From positions 248,001 to 312,000 of the forward strand of contig MU839115.1 of NCBI GenBank assembly GCA_030685235.1: a stretch of DNA of 64,000 bases. Direction: 5' to 3'. Numbering within the stretch: position 1 is the stretch's first letter; the number at the start of each line of letters is the position of its first letter. Under the pieces are notes generated by a model that did not search any database, was not told where the DNA came from, and worked only from the letters and a program-made list of their open reading frames with translations. Below are positions 1 through 10,616 of the stretch, piece after piece. The DNA comes from Copromyces sp. CBS 386.78. Its lineage: Eukaryota > Ascomycota > Sordariomycetes > Sordariales > Sordariaceae. The position numbers and the translations under genes are program-made.

Positions 1-681
1 AGACTTCATCAACGGCCCTCGCAGGATAAGCGTACCCATGATGCCTATTGCGTGCATTGACTCACGCAGCGTCTTCATTTGTGGATGAGCTTGCGCACTG
101 TCCAGGATAAGTGAGTCTCGAATGAGAAGTCGACCTCCGTTATCACCGTCTCCCGGCAACGTCCACACCTCGTTGCGGCCAAGCCATCGAACAAAGCTCC
201 AGTCCTCTCCACCAGCTGATCGCCCCTGAGTAACCCAGTCCAAGAGACAGAGTGAGGCATCGTTGGCCAGCTTGAAAATTTGCGTCTGTTCGTAAACGCT
301 GCCTGCGAATGGTTGGACGGGATCCGGTAAGAGACAGAGAGCACCGCCTGATGCTACTTGTGCGCGAAGTGTCTGGCGCGTCACGATATCGGGTTTCGTA
401 GAGGTGAAGACCTTGGTATGGCCTTGGGTGACAATGGTCAACTTTGCTTGTGGGTGGACCTGGATTGAGAGATCGACCTGGTCACCACCGACCAGACCAC
501 CGCCATAGGAGAGCAAAAACACCAGAACGCTCTTGTCCTCGGCTGGCTTGGATGGGGATATGAGCTTGAGTGGATACTGGTAGGTAATGGTCTCCAAGCC
601 AGAGACTCCATCGGGTTGAAGCCGGGCGATAATCTTGCCCTCGCCGGCGGCTGACGATGATTTGGGGAATGGCGAGTCCAT
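1..681 (-). CDS. ureD: Urease accessory protein UreD/UreH (5' part; runs off the left edge)
   Basis: An open frame of 227 codons runs on the minus strand from an ATG at 681 to base 1 with no stop and no intron, so the C-terminal part lies outside the window. The protein starts MDSPFPKSSS and has the UreD-type stretches LLSYGGGLVGGDQ, TKVFTST, LLPDPVQPFAGSVYEQ and LLDWVTQGR. In the UreD/UreF/UreG family this protein helps deliver nickel to apo-urease in the cytosol, allowing growth on urea. Fungal UreD proteins are usually about 300 or more residues, so roughly two thirds is present. It diverges from the RPC4 gene across about 615 bp. Identification rests on recognisable family motifs; the only uncertainty is the missing end. 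Confidence 0.9.
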   Translation of the reverse strand, partial: MDSPFPKSSSAAGEGKIIARLQPDGVSGLETITYQYPLKLISPSKPAEDKSVLVFLLSYGGGLVGGDQVDLSIQVHPQAKLTIVTQGHTKVFTSTKPDIVTRQTLRAQVASGGALCLLPDPVQPFAGSVYEQTQIFKLANDASLCLLDWVTQGRSAGGEDWSFVRWLGRNEVWTLPGDGDNGGRLLIRDSLILDSAQAHPQMKTLRESMHAIGIMGTLILRGPLMKS

Positions 682-1296
682 GGTGGTGAGACAATGCGCA
701 GTAAGTGTCACCTCATCTTGGGTACTTAGAAGAGGTGACGATAGATAAACAACTGCTTGTCCGCTCTCGGAAGTGGAAGCTCTGCGTTGATAACCAGCGT
801 GTTATTGATAACGGAGGACAATTGCCGTCGCGAATGGTGGTGTTATTCGGACCATGCAACTAAGTCGTTACGTGTTAGTTTGAGGTGGGACGCAGCTGCC
901 AAGAGTGAATCAGTATGCAGACATGGCCTGTTCCGATAGCAGCAGGGTGCTCTTATCGGCTTTGAGGTGCAACGCTTATCAATTGAATCGATCTTTTTTT
1001 TCTGGTCCAACTGAGTGCCCCGCAACGCCCCAAGCACTTCCCGTTGTTCCTCTCGTTGCCAGTCCGTGAACTGTCACGAATCGCACTTCCGACTTTCGAT
1101 TACTCAACCAACTGTTTGACTCACCACCGAACACATACACATCAAACGGAAACGAATACTATCATCCATTGCATCTACATTCGCCACGCAATCAGCATCG
1201 TCAATTGTCGCGTTTATCCAGCATATTCTCCAGAAGCAGATCTCAGCAGCATCACTACGAGACGCACATTCAAATCGGATCACAGTCACCCAGACC
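682..1296. promoter_or_regulatory. Shared upstream region of the divergent ureD and RPC4 genes
   Basis: The 615 bp between the two start codons hold no credible reading frame. A short T-run lies near 992-1000, and the RPC4 side is rich in CA/CT, as fungal 5' leaders often are. No defined operator was recognised. Calling it a bidirectional promoter is inferred from gene orientation only. Confidence 0.5.
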
Positions 1297-2896
1297 ATGT
1301 CACAGCCTCCGAGTAGAGGACGATTGGCGCCACGGGGCGGCCGTCGCCCTGCCACCGCCGCCGCCGCCGAGGCACCCGCCTCCGAATCGTCAGCCACCCC
1401 AGCAGCCACGCCCGCGTCGGGTTCAGCAGCAGCCTCGACATCAACATCGTCAGCGGCAACCCCAGCATCTTCGTCAGCCGCTAAGCCTGGCCTCAAGTTC
1501 AAGCCTAAGGCGGTTAGAAGAGGCGAGGCAGAGAGACAGCGCATCGCAGAGGAACAACAGAGGTTACAGGACATCCGAAATGAACAAGAGAGCAGGCGAT
1601 TAGCCCGGGCGAACCGTGGACGCGGAAGAGGTGGTGGTCGTGGCCGTGGGCGAGGTAACTTCCTTATGAGGGGAGGCCGCACCGCGAGTGCTGCTGGCCC
1701 CTTGTCTGGAGGCATGGGCTGTAAGTTGAAGCAGCTAACCTGGCTTCTATACTGTTTATCACTAACAGTCTGTTGCAGATGGAGGAGGCTCTTCTGGTGA
1801 TGGCGGTGCGGATGGTTTCGGAACATCTAACGGTTTCGACGCGAACAGAATCAACGCCGACATGCTCTACACCCTTAGTTTGGAAGATGAAGAGGAGAAG
1901 CTCGAGAACGGCCTGGTCCGGACAAAGAAGAAGAGGGCTCCTATGCCTATGGGAATTAGGAGATTCGAGCATGAGGAAGAGGAGGTTGTTATGGCGACTG
2001 CTGCGGAGATCGAAGCCCAAGACGCCGGTGTCGATGTGGCCGCTGGCGATAACGATGACGACGACAGCTCAGATCTCTTTGTTGATAACGGAGAAGGACC
2101 AGTACAGATCAAGGATGAGGGCGCGGTGGACAACACGGTACCGAAGGCCGTCATTAAGAAGGAGGGCGGTGAGATGGAGGACGTGAGTATGGAGAATATC
2201 CCAGAAGGAGTCGTCAAGGCTCCCGAGTCGCCAGAGCTCAAGAAGAAGGTTATGGCTACTACAAAGGATGCAGAGAAACCGAAGGAAAAGAAGCCCAAGA
2301 AGCCCAAGGAAACAGAGGCAGATTTTGCCCAGCAAGACCGGGAGCGTCTGGTCGAGCTCTTCAACCACGGCACTGAGCTCGAAGGCCACATGTTCCTCTT
2401 TCAGCTTCCCGTCGTTCTCCCGCCGCTCAAAAGCGCAGCGCCAGCTCCTAAGGTCAAGCCGGAACCGGAGGGTGATGATGTTGTTATGCTGGATCAGCCG
2501 GCTGCTTCAAAGTCGTCCTCTCGTATTGACCTGACATTGGAGGAGGCGAGCAAGGTCAAGAAGGAAAACGGAGAGGAGGCAGATGCGGACGCCGAGCAAG
2601 ATATGACTCGCGAAGGCGGTTACGTTGGTCAGCTGGTTGTGCGGAAGTCGGGCAAAGTCGAAGTCAGCTGGGGCGGCGTCCCTCTGCAGATGGGCTTGGG
2701 TATTCAAGCCAACTTCTTATCGACAGCGGCTATTATCAAGGAGGACGACGTGAAGCCGGCGCAAGATCAGTACACGGGAGCTGCCTACGGCATGGGCAGA
2801 ATCCAGGGCTCCTTTGTTTTGGCACACACATTTGGAGATGAAGAAGAATGGGTTGTTGATCCGAACGAGCTCGTCATTGCCGATGAGGAGCAGTGA
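1297..2896 (+). CDS. rpc4: DNA-directed RNA polymerase III subunit RPC4 (Rpc53 family)
   Basis: Two exons, 1297-1720 and 1779-2896, are joined across a 58-nt intron (GTAAGT donor, actaac branch site, TTGCAG acceptor), giving 513 aa. The N-terminus is low-complexity Ala/Ser/Pro followed by an Arg/Gly tract around residues 105-125. The middle is acidic and Lys-rich. The C-terminal part carries the RPC4 signature: GHMFLFQLPVVLPP, then a conserved end with VGQLVVRKSGKVEVSWGG, GIQANFLSTAA and GRIQGSFVLAHTF. In yeast, Rpc53 pairs with Rpc37 as a TFIIF-like subcomplex of Pol III that acts in initiation and termination of tRNA and 5S transcription in the nucleus. The phase at the junction is unambiguous (T|AT, Tyr). 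The start is the first in-frame ATG in a CA-rich leader. Confidence 0.92.
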
Positions 2897-4135
2897 ACGG
2901 GACTAGCAAAGGCGTCCCGAGGACTGTCCATTAGCGAAGCTCATGGTAGATGGAGCTAATCATATTGCATCACCTCCGGAGGAGGGCCAGCGAAAACAGA
3001 TAGGAAATGATACCCATTAAGAACAACACTAAAGACTTTGCAAATAAGAGTGGAATGACTATTAGATCACTTGCGTGTTTCACGGCATGTCCCACACAGC
3101 CTTTTTGTCGTTCCGATTTGCTCGAAGGGCAGGCCGGCAACCTGGCAGCGACACCCACAAGCCGTTTATCGTTTCACCCGTCACCGGCATCTTCACGATA
3201 TGGATCGTGTGATCGCTGGCCCACACGGCTGCACACTCGTTAATTACGCAGAGCCGCTACAGTCCGGACTGAGAAGAGTATTAAGTGGTTGAATTCACTC
3301 GTGGGGAATGTAGACTAATAACAGTCCGCGATATCGGGACGGACGGACGGCCTGGGTCGGTGAAGTCTATGACGATAGGACAAAGCCGGATACGGTCAGG
3401 CCGTTCGGATACTTCCAACAATTTTATCTGCTCGGAAGCTCTAGAAGCCTGGCTGCTTGGAAGGGTTCGACAGAGCGTACTATCGATGATTACCGCATTA
3501 TCTTGAGCTATCCGGTTTGGGCTTCCTGGAAATCAGGCAGAATCTGTACACCGGAGACACTTCCAGCATTGCAGACTGCTCGAATCTCTACCAAAACCCA
3601 AACCGTAGACTTAAGGCACCTAATACGTACCTGCTAGATTCTGTGACTTAGGCCTTGGAACCCCAGACCGGATAGCCCAAGATAATGCGGTAGATGGATA
3701 TAATAGGTAACGGGAATCATAAGTCGACCTTCTCTTGAACAACGGTTGTGGGAAGGGAAGGCCACGAGACGATCACGATCATCGACGCGGCAGTTCATAC
3801 GAATTTGCGTGACCCGTAAAGGTGTCTTCTGCTTGCAGCCAGTGCATACTGCAGCAGCCTAAGAACCGGACAAATATGCATATGAACACCCGACGTTGTT
3901 TCGCCTCCGTCAAGTCATCGATGCCTCAAATGCAACGAGGGATCTCTGTCCTCTTGATTTAAATTTCCGGCCACCTCATCTCCATCCCTTCTTCCCTTCT
4001 TCACCGGTTCCCTCCTCCCCGCCTTCCCATTTGTTCACGTGTTGAGAACTGTTACCAGAACAAATTTACTGGAAAGCAGCACACGCAAGGAAGCCGTACT
4101 CAAATCATTCCTGCGTTTTACTACAATCATAAAAC
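2897..4135. other. Intergenic region between RPC4 and the MFS gene
   Basis: No coding frame in these 1.24 kb looks real. The region contains one 198-bp TA-flanked inverted-repeat element (3493-3690, listed separately). The last 150 bp, rich in C and T, is probably the promoter and leader of the transporter at 4136. Confidence 0.6.
3493..3690. mobile_element. MITE-like element A (198 bp, TA-flanked, terminal inverted repeats)
   Basis: The left end reads CCGCATTATCTTGAGCTATC; the reverse complement of the right end reads CCGCATTATCTTGGGCTATC. The similarity continues inward (CCGGTTTGGG against CCGGTCTGGG, and CAGAATCT again in both arms). Both ends are flanked by TA (3491-3492 and 3691-3692), the target duplication typical of the Tc1/mariner superfamily. 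The interior has no coding potential. The arms differ mainly by transitions. The two ends and TA flanks are seen directly; assignment as a non-autonomous mariner-type MITE is inference. Confidence 0.75.
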
Positions 4136-5689
4136 ATGTGTTCGAGAACGGTGGAATCCTCTCTCGAGGAGGGCAAGACATCCGAGAACACCACCGACCA
4201 GGGACGACAACTCCCATACTTTCACTTCTCCCCACCAATCAACCATAGAAGTACCATCTCTGGCAAAGATTGGTGCTCATTAGCTTCCTCATCATCAACA
4301 TCTTCCTCCGTTTCCAGTAACACCGAGGTCATAGAAGACCCCTCCGACTTCCCCGACGGTGGCCACCGGGCCTGGACGCAAGTCCTCGTCGCCGTCCTCG
4401 TCCACATGCTCGCATGGGGCTACCCGGCCACCTTCGGCGTTTACCAGCTCTATTACGTCGACACGCTGCGGCTGCCCTCGTTCCAAGTTTCGTTGATCGG
4501 CTCGACTCAGACTTTCCTCGCCCTCGCCACCTGCATGTTCTCCGGCCGGCTGGCTGACGCGGGGTACGTCAGGTTGGCCATGTTCTTTGGGTTCGTGATG
4601 GTGGTTCTTGGCACCTTCATAACGAGCCTGTCCGTTGGAGATGGGCACAGCAACAACGACAAGTATTGGCTGATCTTCTCGGCCCAAGGGATTCTTACGG
4701 GATTCGGGTTGGGCATGTGCTTCATGCCGCCGCTGTCGGTGGTGAACTCGTACTTTAGCAAGAAGAAGCGGTCGTTCGCCTTGGGGCTGTCGGCGACAGG
4801 GACTGGGGTCGGAAGCATAGTGTTCCCGGCTATCATACAACAGCTGATTCCCGAGATCGGGTTCGCGTGGGCGGTGCGCTGCCAGGCCTTTGTGGCGCTG
4901 GCGATCTCTGTGGTTGCCCTTGCCCTTGTCAGGCCGAGGCTGGAGCCCAGACGAGGCGGACCTTTTGTTGACTGGAAAGCGTTCAAGGAGAGGCCTTACG
5001 CACTCTTTGTCGGAGGCGCGGCATTATTCTTTTATGCCATCTTTTTTGGGTTCTTTTATGTGAGTGTCCTCCCTCACCCATCCATCCATCTTCCTCATCT
5101 TGGCCCTTCTCCCCCCGCCCCTTTCCCCGCGTTATGACTTAGGGACTCAGGCTGATGGTTTCAAACAAATACGCAGATCAACGCCTACGCACGCAATATC
5201 GTCCACTTCGAAACCACCTCTTCCGTCCACCTGTTGATCATAGCCAACGGTATGTCGGTTCTCGCCCGCCCGTTAGTCGGCTGCATAGCCGATCGCTACC
5301 TCGGCCCCATCAACACCTTCTGCATCGGCACTTGTGTCTTATCCGGCATGTTCTTCTCCTGGATGGGCGTCCACTCGCGCGCGGCCATGTACGTCTTCTC
5401 GGCCTTCCTCGGCCTGTCCGCCGGTGCGGCCCAGGGCATCTACAACGGTGCGATGTCCAGCTTGATCAAGGACCCGCGTAGGTTCGGGACGAGATGTGGC
5501 ATGGTCAACACGGTTGTAGCGTTTACCGCGTTTGGGGGACCGCCGACGGCCGGTGCAATTATCGATCATGATAGTGGGAAGTATAAGTGGGCGCAGGTGT
5601 GGGCAGGCTCGGTAATGTTGGGGGCTTGCGTGATGTTCATGGCTGTTAGAATTTCTATCAGTGGGTGGAAGCTTAAGGCGAAGGTGTGA
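4136..5689 (+). CDS. MFS transporter of the monocarboxylate permease (MCT/SLC16-like) family
   Basis: Exon 1 (4136-5059) ends after FGFFY and exon 2 (5177-5689) starts INAYARNIV; the 117-nt intron has GTGAGT and CGCAG borders and keeps phase 0. The product is 478 aa. A Ser/Thr-rich cytosolic N-terminus of about 75 residues is followed by DFPDGGHRAW, the usual entry motif of fungal MCT-like permeases (D-GG-AW). Hydrophobic segments consistent with 11-12 membrane spans follow. GRLADAGY sits between the second and third spans and RPLVGCIADRYLG is the matching loop of the second half. Family members move monocarboxylates or related small acids with protons at the plasma membrane; the substrate cannot be told from sequence. 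The neighbours give no functional hint. Confidence 0.88.
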
Positions 5690-8600
5690 GGAACTTGTCT
5701 AAAAAAACTGCGACTGTAATGTCGCTAGCGCATATCTACCAAACAGCTTTTTCGTTTTGGCAATACTTCTTCTCACCAGGTTGTAATATTAGAATAGTAG
5801 CGAATTCGTTCCCATATTGTATTGATAGTGATATCCGGGGCCGTTCCGCTTCAACTGGTACCGTGAGATACGTCGGTCCTTAGCATATTCTGTGTGGTCT
5901 TTAGGTGCTCTAAAATTTCCATGGCTGTTTCACTGCACTTGGAAGAGTGCTAAGATTGCTTCAACTTGCGGCCGGTGATGTTGGTTCCAGCCTAGAGCAA
6001 ACATTTGGCGGGTGTCTCCCCAAATCGGGAAAGCTATCGCCGATGGTTGAGTGAGGTGTCTTTGGATAGTGATAAGATTATCGATCTGGTGTGTCGTGAC
6101 CTGTTGCTGTCTGCTTTCTAAGATACGGTACTAATTGAGGCCGCTCATCCGTCTCTGGACGTTGTGTTTGGTATTTAGAGGAAATGTTTCGCGAGAACCT
6201 TCGTCGAAATGTTGCTGGCTTCGTCGGAAGCTACTTAGTCGTGCGCCGAGACCGGGGATAGGCGGGAGCTTTACCTAGAAGGCTTGGCATCAGATCGACT
6301 TCAGAGGTTGACCTCTGACATCGCAGTTGAGTTGTAAAAGTAAACAAACCTCTTGTCGATCCTTTCCCTTTGTACTTTTTCAACGTCTGTTCATTGTTGC
6401 TACTACACTACGTACTGAGCATGTGCCGGAGCCGGTGTGACGACATCATGAATAAAACCGATTGTTCACGATAATAATGCGTCCAACTGTCTTATACCTT
6501 TACAGTGTCCTGCTTCCTGGAAGCGATGAGAGCCAAATACACAGACCGACGCTACACCACTTGCACGCAAACCCGAAACGAAACCTGTCAAGCGAACATT
6601 TGTCCGTTGTTGCACAAAACATCGTGATCGAATCCTCGAGAATGCGCCTCGGTTTTTGATACGTCGTACACACATCCCGACTTCCTTTTCTTTTGAAGGC
6701 AACCCCGTAAATTGTACGCGACTTGCGCCCCGTGGGGGTCTTGGTGGGTGACTAATCACGCCCGATCATACGTGGACAGCAACCTCCAAAAGCCAAAGCT
6801 TTCCCCACGTTTTCCTTTCCTCCCTGTCCGTCTTTAGCGCTCTGCACGAACTATGTTTCAGTTCGTCCCTCTCGTCTGTCGCTGGCTCGCAGCTGCAGTG
6901 CGCTGAGGTCCTTGCTCTGCTCAGTGCCCTCCGGCTGTTCCAGTGCTTCCGTGCACCCTCTCTCGCTCACACATCCATCTACGAATAGCAAAGAGTGGGG
7001 TGAAGCAGCCCAACCCTGACACAACCAATCACAACCCGCATTTGCGCCTCTTGATGATCGAAAAGGGAAGGCGGCCGGCCGTCAGTTTTGCGATCAACAA
7101 ATCGGTAAGACCCGCACAGTTCGTACTCCACAGTGCAGTTGAAGCCTGACGGTGACCCCGCAAAAAGTTCATCGACTTCTCTTTTGGGCTTGGCAGCGCG
7201 CTAACATGTTGTTAGCCCCACCTCCACTTCCTTTCCGCTTGGCGCTAGGCTGGATCGGGGACTAGCGGGAAAGCTTGTTCAGACACCGCTTTTAATATTG
7301 GACGGTCTCAAGGCTGGTTCACAGCCAGACGGCGGAACGGGCTTAGATGGAGCTCTGATGTTATTCCGAGTCGCGCAATAAGTGTGGGATGCAATTATCA
7401 ATGGTCATGAATTTTAAGGTCCTTTGACGCCGATGACGACGTAAGGCGGCTTGCGCGCATTTTTGATCAAGTGGAGACTTGAGAGTACTTATCGTTACTT
7501 ATCCAGCTTGATGACGTTTCCGTCCCCTTCCGCGCATTCATATTTATACAGCAAGGACCCTGCGCGCGCAAGGATGTAGATGTTGATGTGGCTGACTACA
7601 ACCATAGGACTTGACGAAAACAAATATTCAAGATTCGAGGGACAAGTTTATAAGTTGTGTTTTCTATAGTCTAGATGTCATAGCTTTACCTAAGCATCCT
7701 CTCCTCTGCATACTGCCTCTCCCTCCTCTCCAGACATGCCCATCTTAATGTCACAAGTGTCGCTGGTGTGAACTTCGCACTTCTCTGGTTCACCGTTTTC
7801 CGTGTTACATAATAAGGAATGCTTGCGCTGCTTGCATTTACAAAGTTTTAATCACTTAAGTGACCGCGGATGCTAAATTCTTCGAGGTGGTCATCATGAT
7901 CGCTTGGGTTTTAAGTGTAATGCTGCTCTTGTTGTCTTCTGACCTCGTGAGGACACAGCCAGACAGCTAAAACTGGTCTTTGGTAAGGTACAGTGTTCAG
8001 AAACATTCTCGCTGGTAAAGACTATGTGGGAAATGCAAACAACCGCATGGCACTTTCAAATACCTGATCTCTTCTGGCCTCCTGCCACATTCTCGTCCCT
8101 TATTCGCGCGCGTTGCTGGAACAGAAACATTTTCGCTTAGTAAAGATAATAAGAAAAACCGATCCATGAACTTCCTGATCTCTCTGACTTCCAGACCAGA
8201 ACACATCAGCTTCCTGCTATGGTTCCGTCCTCAGTTTGCCCCGCATTGCTTGGGCACCCGACAAGGGCGTACCAGAGAAGTGCTGCAAAATCGTATGACA
8301 GTCTGGTTCGAATCGATCATCTCCCGAAAAAAAGATAATGACATAGTCGCATCTCGTCCATCTCTTTTCACTCCGCCAGAGGGATTCCCATCTCATCACT
8401 AGTGCACGTATCAAAGTACCCAAAACTACACACCAGCTGTGCGCCATTCGAAATCACATCAAGCACAGCTCCCATTGCGAAAACCAGACTGACTCAAACA
8501 AGGACAAACTTAACTAAAGCCAGAAGTGCTCAATGGCTGATGGCAGGCCGACACGCAATAGATATGATATGGTGAGAGAAGACAGACATATGAATTTAAC

Positions 8601-8733
8601 TTTTGCCGCGCTGCCCAGGAAACCTTTGGAACAGAAATAGAGGGGGGTTCAGAGAGATAAAAAGAGACACAAGAGAGAAAACTAAACCCGTGGATGATGA
8701 AGCAGACCCGCATTCGGGCCATCATTAGCGACA
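5690..8733. other. 3.0-kb non-coding interval
   Basis: Only short, compositionally implausible frames are present. The first few hundred bases are presumably the 3' UTR of the transporter, and the last 200 or so the 3' UTR of the minus-strand Zn2Cys6 gene. A weak direct duplication near 7996-8215 is listed separately. No tRNA, 5S rRNA or transposon signature was recognised. Confidence 0.5.
7996..8215. repeat. Diverged direct duplication (about 110-125 bp unit)
   Basis: The string cagaaacattctcgctggta near 7998 recurs as cagaaacattttcgcttagt near 8122, both followed by aaaga. Further on, cctgatctcttctgg near 8063 recurs as cctgatctctctgac near 8174. Spacing changes from about 124 to 111 between the matches, so indels are present. 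No open frame covers both copies. Confidence 0.45.
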
Positions 8734-10616
8734 TCACCTCTTGCGCTTCTTGCTCTTATCGACTGCCGATGAATTTGGGACCGAGCCCAAACCCCCCGCG
8801 GGGGCGATTAGGGCAGCCGGCAGTAGTGTTGCCGGAACCGACACTTCCTCCTTGCTCGCCGAAACGGGAACACCCATGTGACGACCATAGCGGCCCTTCC
8901 GGCCGTTACCCTCGTCTTCGCTAATGCATTGCTCGGCGGGAATGCCAGCATCCTTGCATCTGCCGCAAGGTCGTTGCCTGTCACATCCCTTCTTGCTCTT
9001 GCGACACCGTTGGCAGCGTGGCTTGGTAGAGAGATCCGGCTGCTCCTCCTCTCCGTGAGCCGCAGAGTAAGTTGAAGTTGACACGATCGACTGCTTGCGG
9101 GAGGCAGGCATGGATGCGGGCGTCATAGGAACTGGATTTGCCGAAATCTTCTTGCTCTTCGGCTTGGTGGCCTTGATTGCCTTGGGCTTGCTAGTCGACT
9201 GTGAGCGTGCCCTAGAGCCGTTAAGGGAACCGGATCTGGGTTTCGGATTCTTCAAGAGTTTGGGGGCGGCCATCGCGCCCTCCTCCACGCCATCTCCATC
9301 CTCGTAGTCGGCGTCATCGCCGCTCACCTCGGCGCCATCTTGCGGAACTGCAAAGTGGCTCTCCGTTGTCTGGAATACACTATGATTCACGAACTCATCC
9401 GTCTTTGTATGCGCAAGCGGCATCTCGTCTTCGCTTTCGCTCTCGCAATCGCTCGTTGTACCGGTGGAGCAAGAAGCACCTGCTCTACCGCTGAACGTAT
9501 CATCCAGTGTTGAGCCTGATGATCGCTTATGACTGTTCCAATCTCCCTGCAGCAGCATAAGTTGCATCGCGACGTCCTGTATATCCTTGTCCTCTTCCGA
9601 TACGCAGCTTCTCACAGTAGGGTCAGGCGTGAGCATCGTTCTTTTCCCGGTGGCAACACCTGAGGCATCATAGCCGATGCTACCGCGGGCGCGACGGTCG
9701 TCAATGGCCGGCGTCGCATACGTACTAGAAGCCGCGTAGTGATTGTGGTAGTTTGGCGGGGTTTGTAGAGGACGAGGATTGCTGAACGGGTTCTGAGTAG
9801 CATTGCTGAAAGGTAGGGGGTGTCGGTGGGAGTCATTGTGTCGAATAGGTGAAAATGAATGGTTGGAAGTAGCCGCTGGCATCTGTGGAGGAGCGAAAAG
9901 CGGCAATTCCTGGACAAGGGGTGTCAGTACATGACGACAGCTAGTGGACTCGAGAACCATGCAAAACCTACCGAACTCTCGAACAACTTGGCGCGCTTCC
10001 GTCGTCCCCCTTCGACGATATTTTCCACACTGATGTCGGTGTTTCCGATAGGCTCCTTGTTCTTTCCCGACGCCGAGGCCGAGGCCGATGCACCATCTCC
10101 ACTGCTATAGCCATTGACGCTGTCGCCATGGTCACCATGCGTGGTCTTGGAAGACCGAGATCGTCCTTTCTTTCCGGCAATGGCAGTTGAAGCGCTGCGA
10201 CGCCCTCTGCTACCATTGGGAGAGGGACTGCGGATTCGTGATGTTCGCAATGTGGGTCTGGATGTGTATTGGTTGCTCTCTTCGTCGTCGGCATGGTTGT
10301 AGCTCGGTGATAGCCCGCGGGGGTTCTCAATGATGCGGACGTTGACGGACTGGTGGTCGACAAAGTTTTCGTACCGGGCAATCATGGTGTTTCCTCGCTC
10401 GTCCTCGAAGCTGATTCCCGCGCGCTCCTTGTAGTATAACCCGTAGAAATTCTTGACAGTGGTGATGATGGACTCGGTGGCATCGTGCGGGTAGATTGCG
10501 ACTCGGAGCGGTATACGGGCTGCGTGGAGAACAAATGTAATCTGTTTGGCTTTGGGTGTCGTGCTCGTCGTCCGCGGCGACACATTGCAGCTGTTGGACC
10601 CGTAGGCGGTCGCCAT
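8734..10616 (-). CDS. Zn2Cys6 transcription factor with a C-terminal zinc cluster
   Basis: Exon 1 (10616-9972, 215 codons) and exon 2 (9909-8734) are joined in phase 0 across a 62-nt intron with GTAGGT donor, tactgac branch and TCCAG acceptor; the product is 606 aa. Residues from about 20 to 105 form a compact conserved-looking region (QITFVLHAARIPLRVAIYP, then FYGLYYKERAGISFEDERG) resembling a ubiquitin/PB1-like fold. The middle is long, Ser-rich and low in complexity. The binuclear cluster is at residues 514-543 with spacing C-x2-C-x6-C-x5-C-x2-C-x9-C, followed by EDEGNGRKGRYGRHMGVPV. The end, KSKKRKR, is a probable nuclear localisation signal. It likely binds DNA in the nucleus. The usual fungal_trans middle-homology domain was not recognised. 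Target genes are unknown. Confidence 0.88.

Noticed and set aside
1104..1826. 240-aa Pro/Arg/Ala-rich frame on minus opposite the RPC4 start
   Set aside because: Low-complexity mirror of the Ala/Arg/Gly-rich RPC4 N-terminus; it also crosses the intron.
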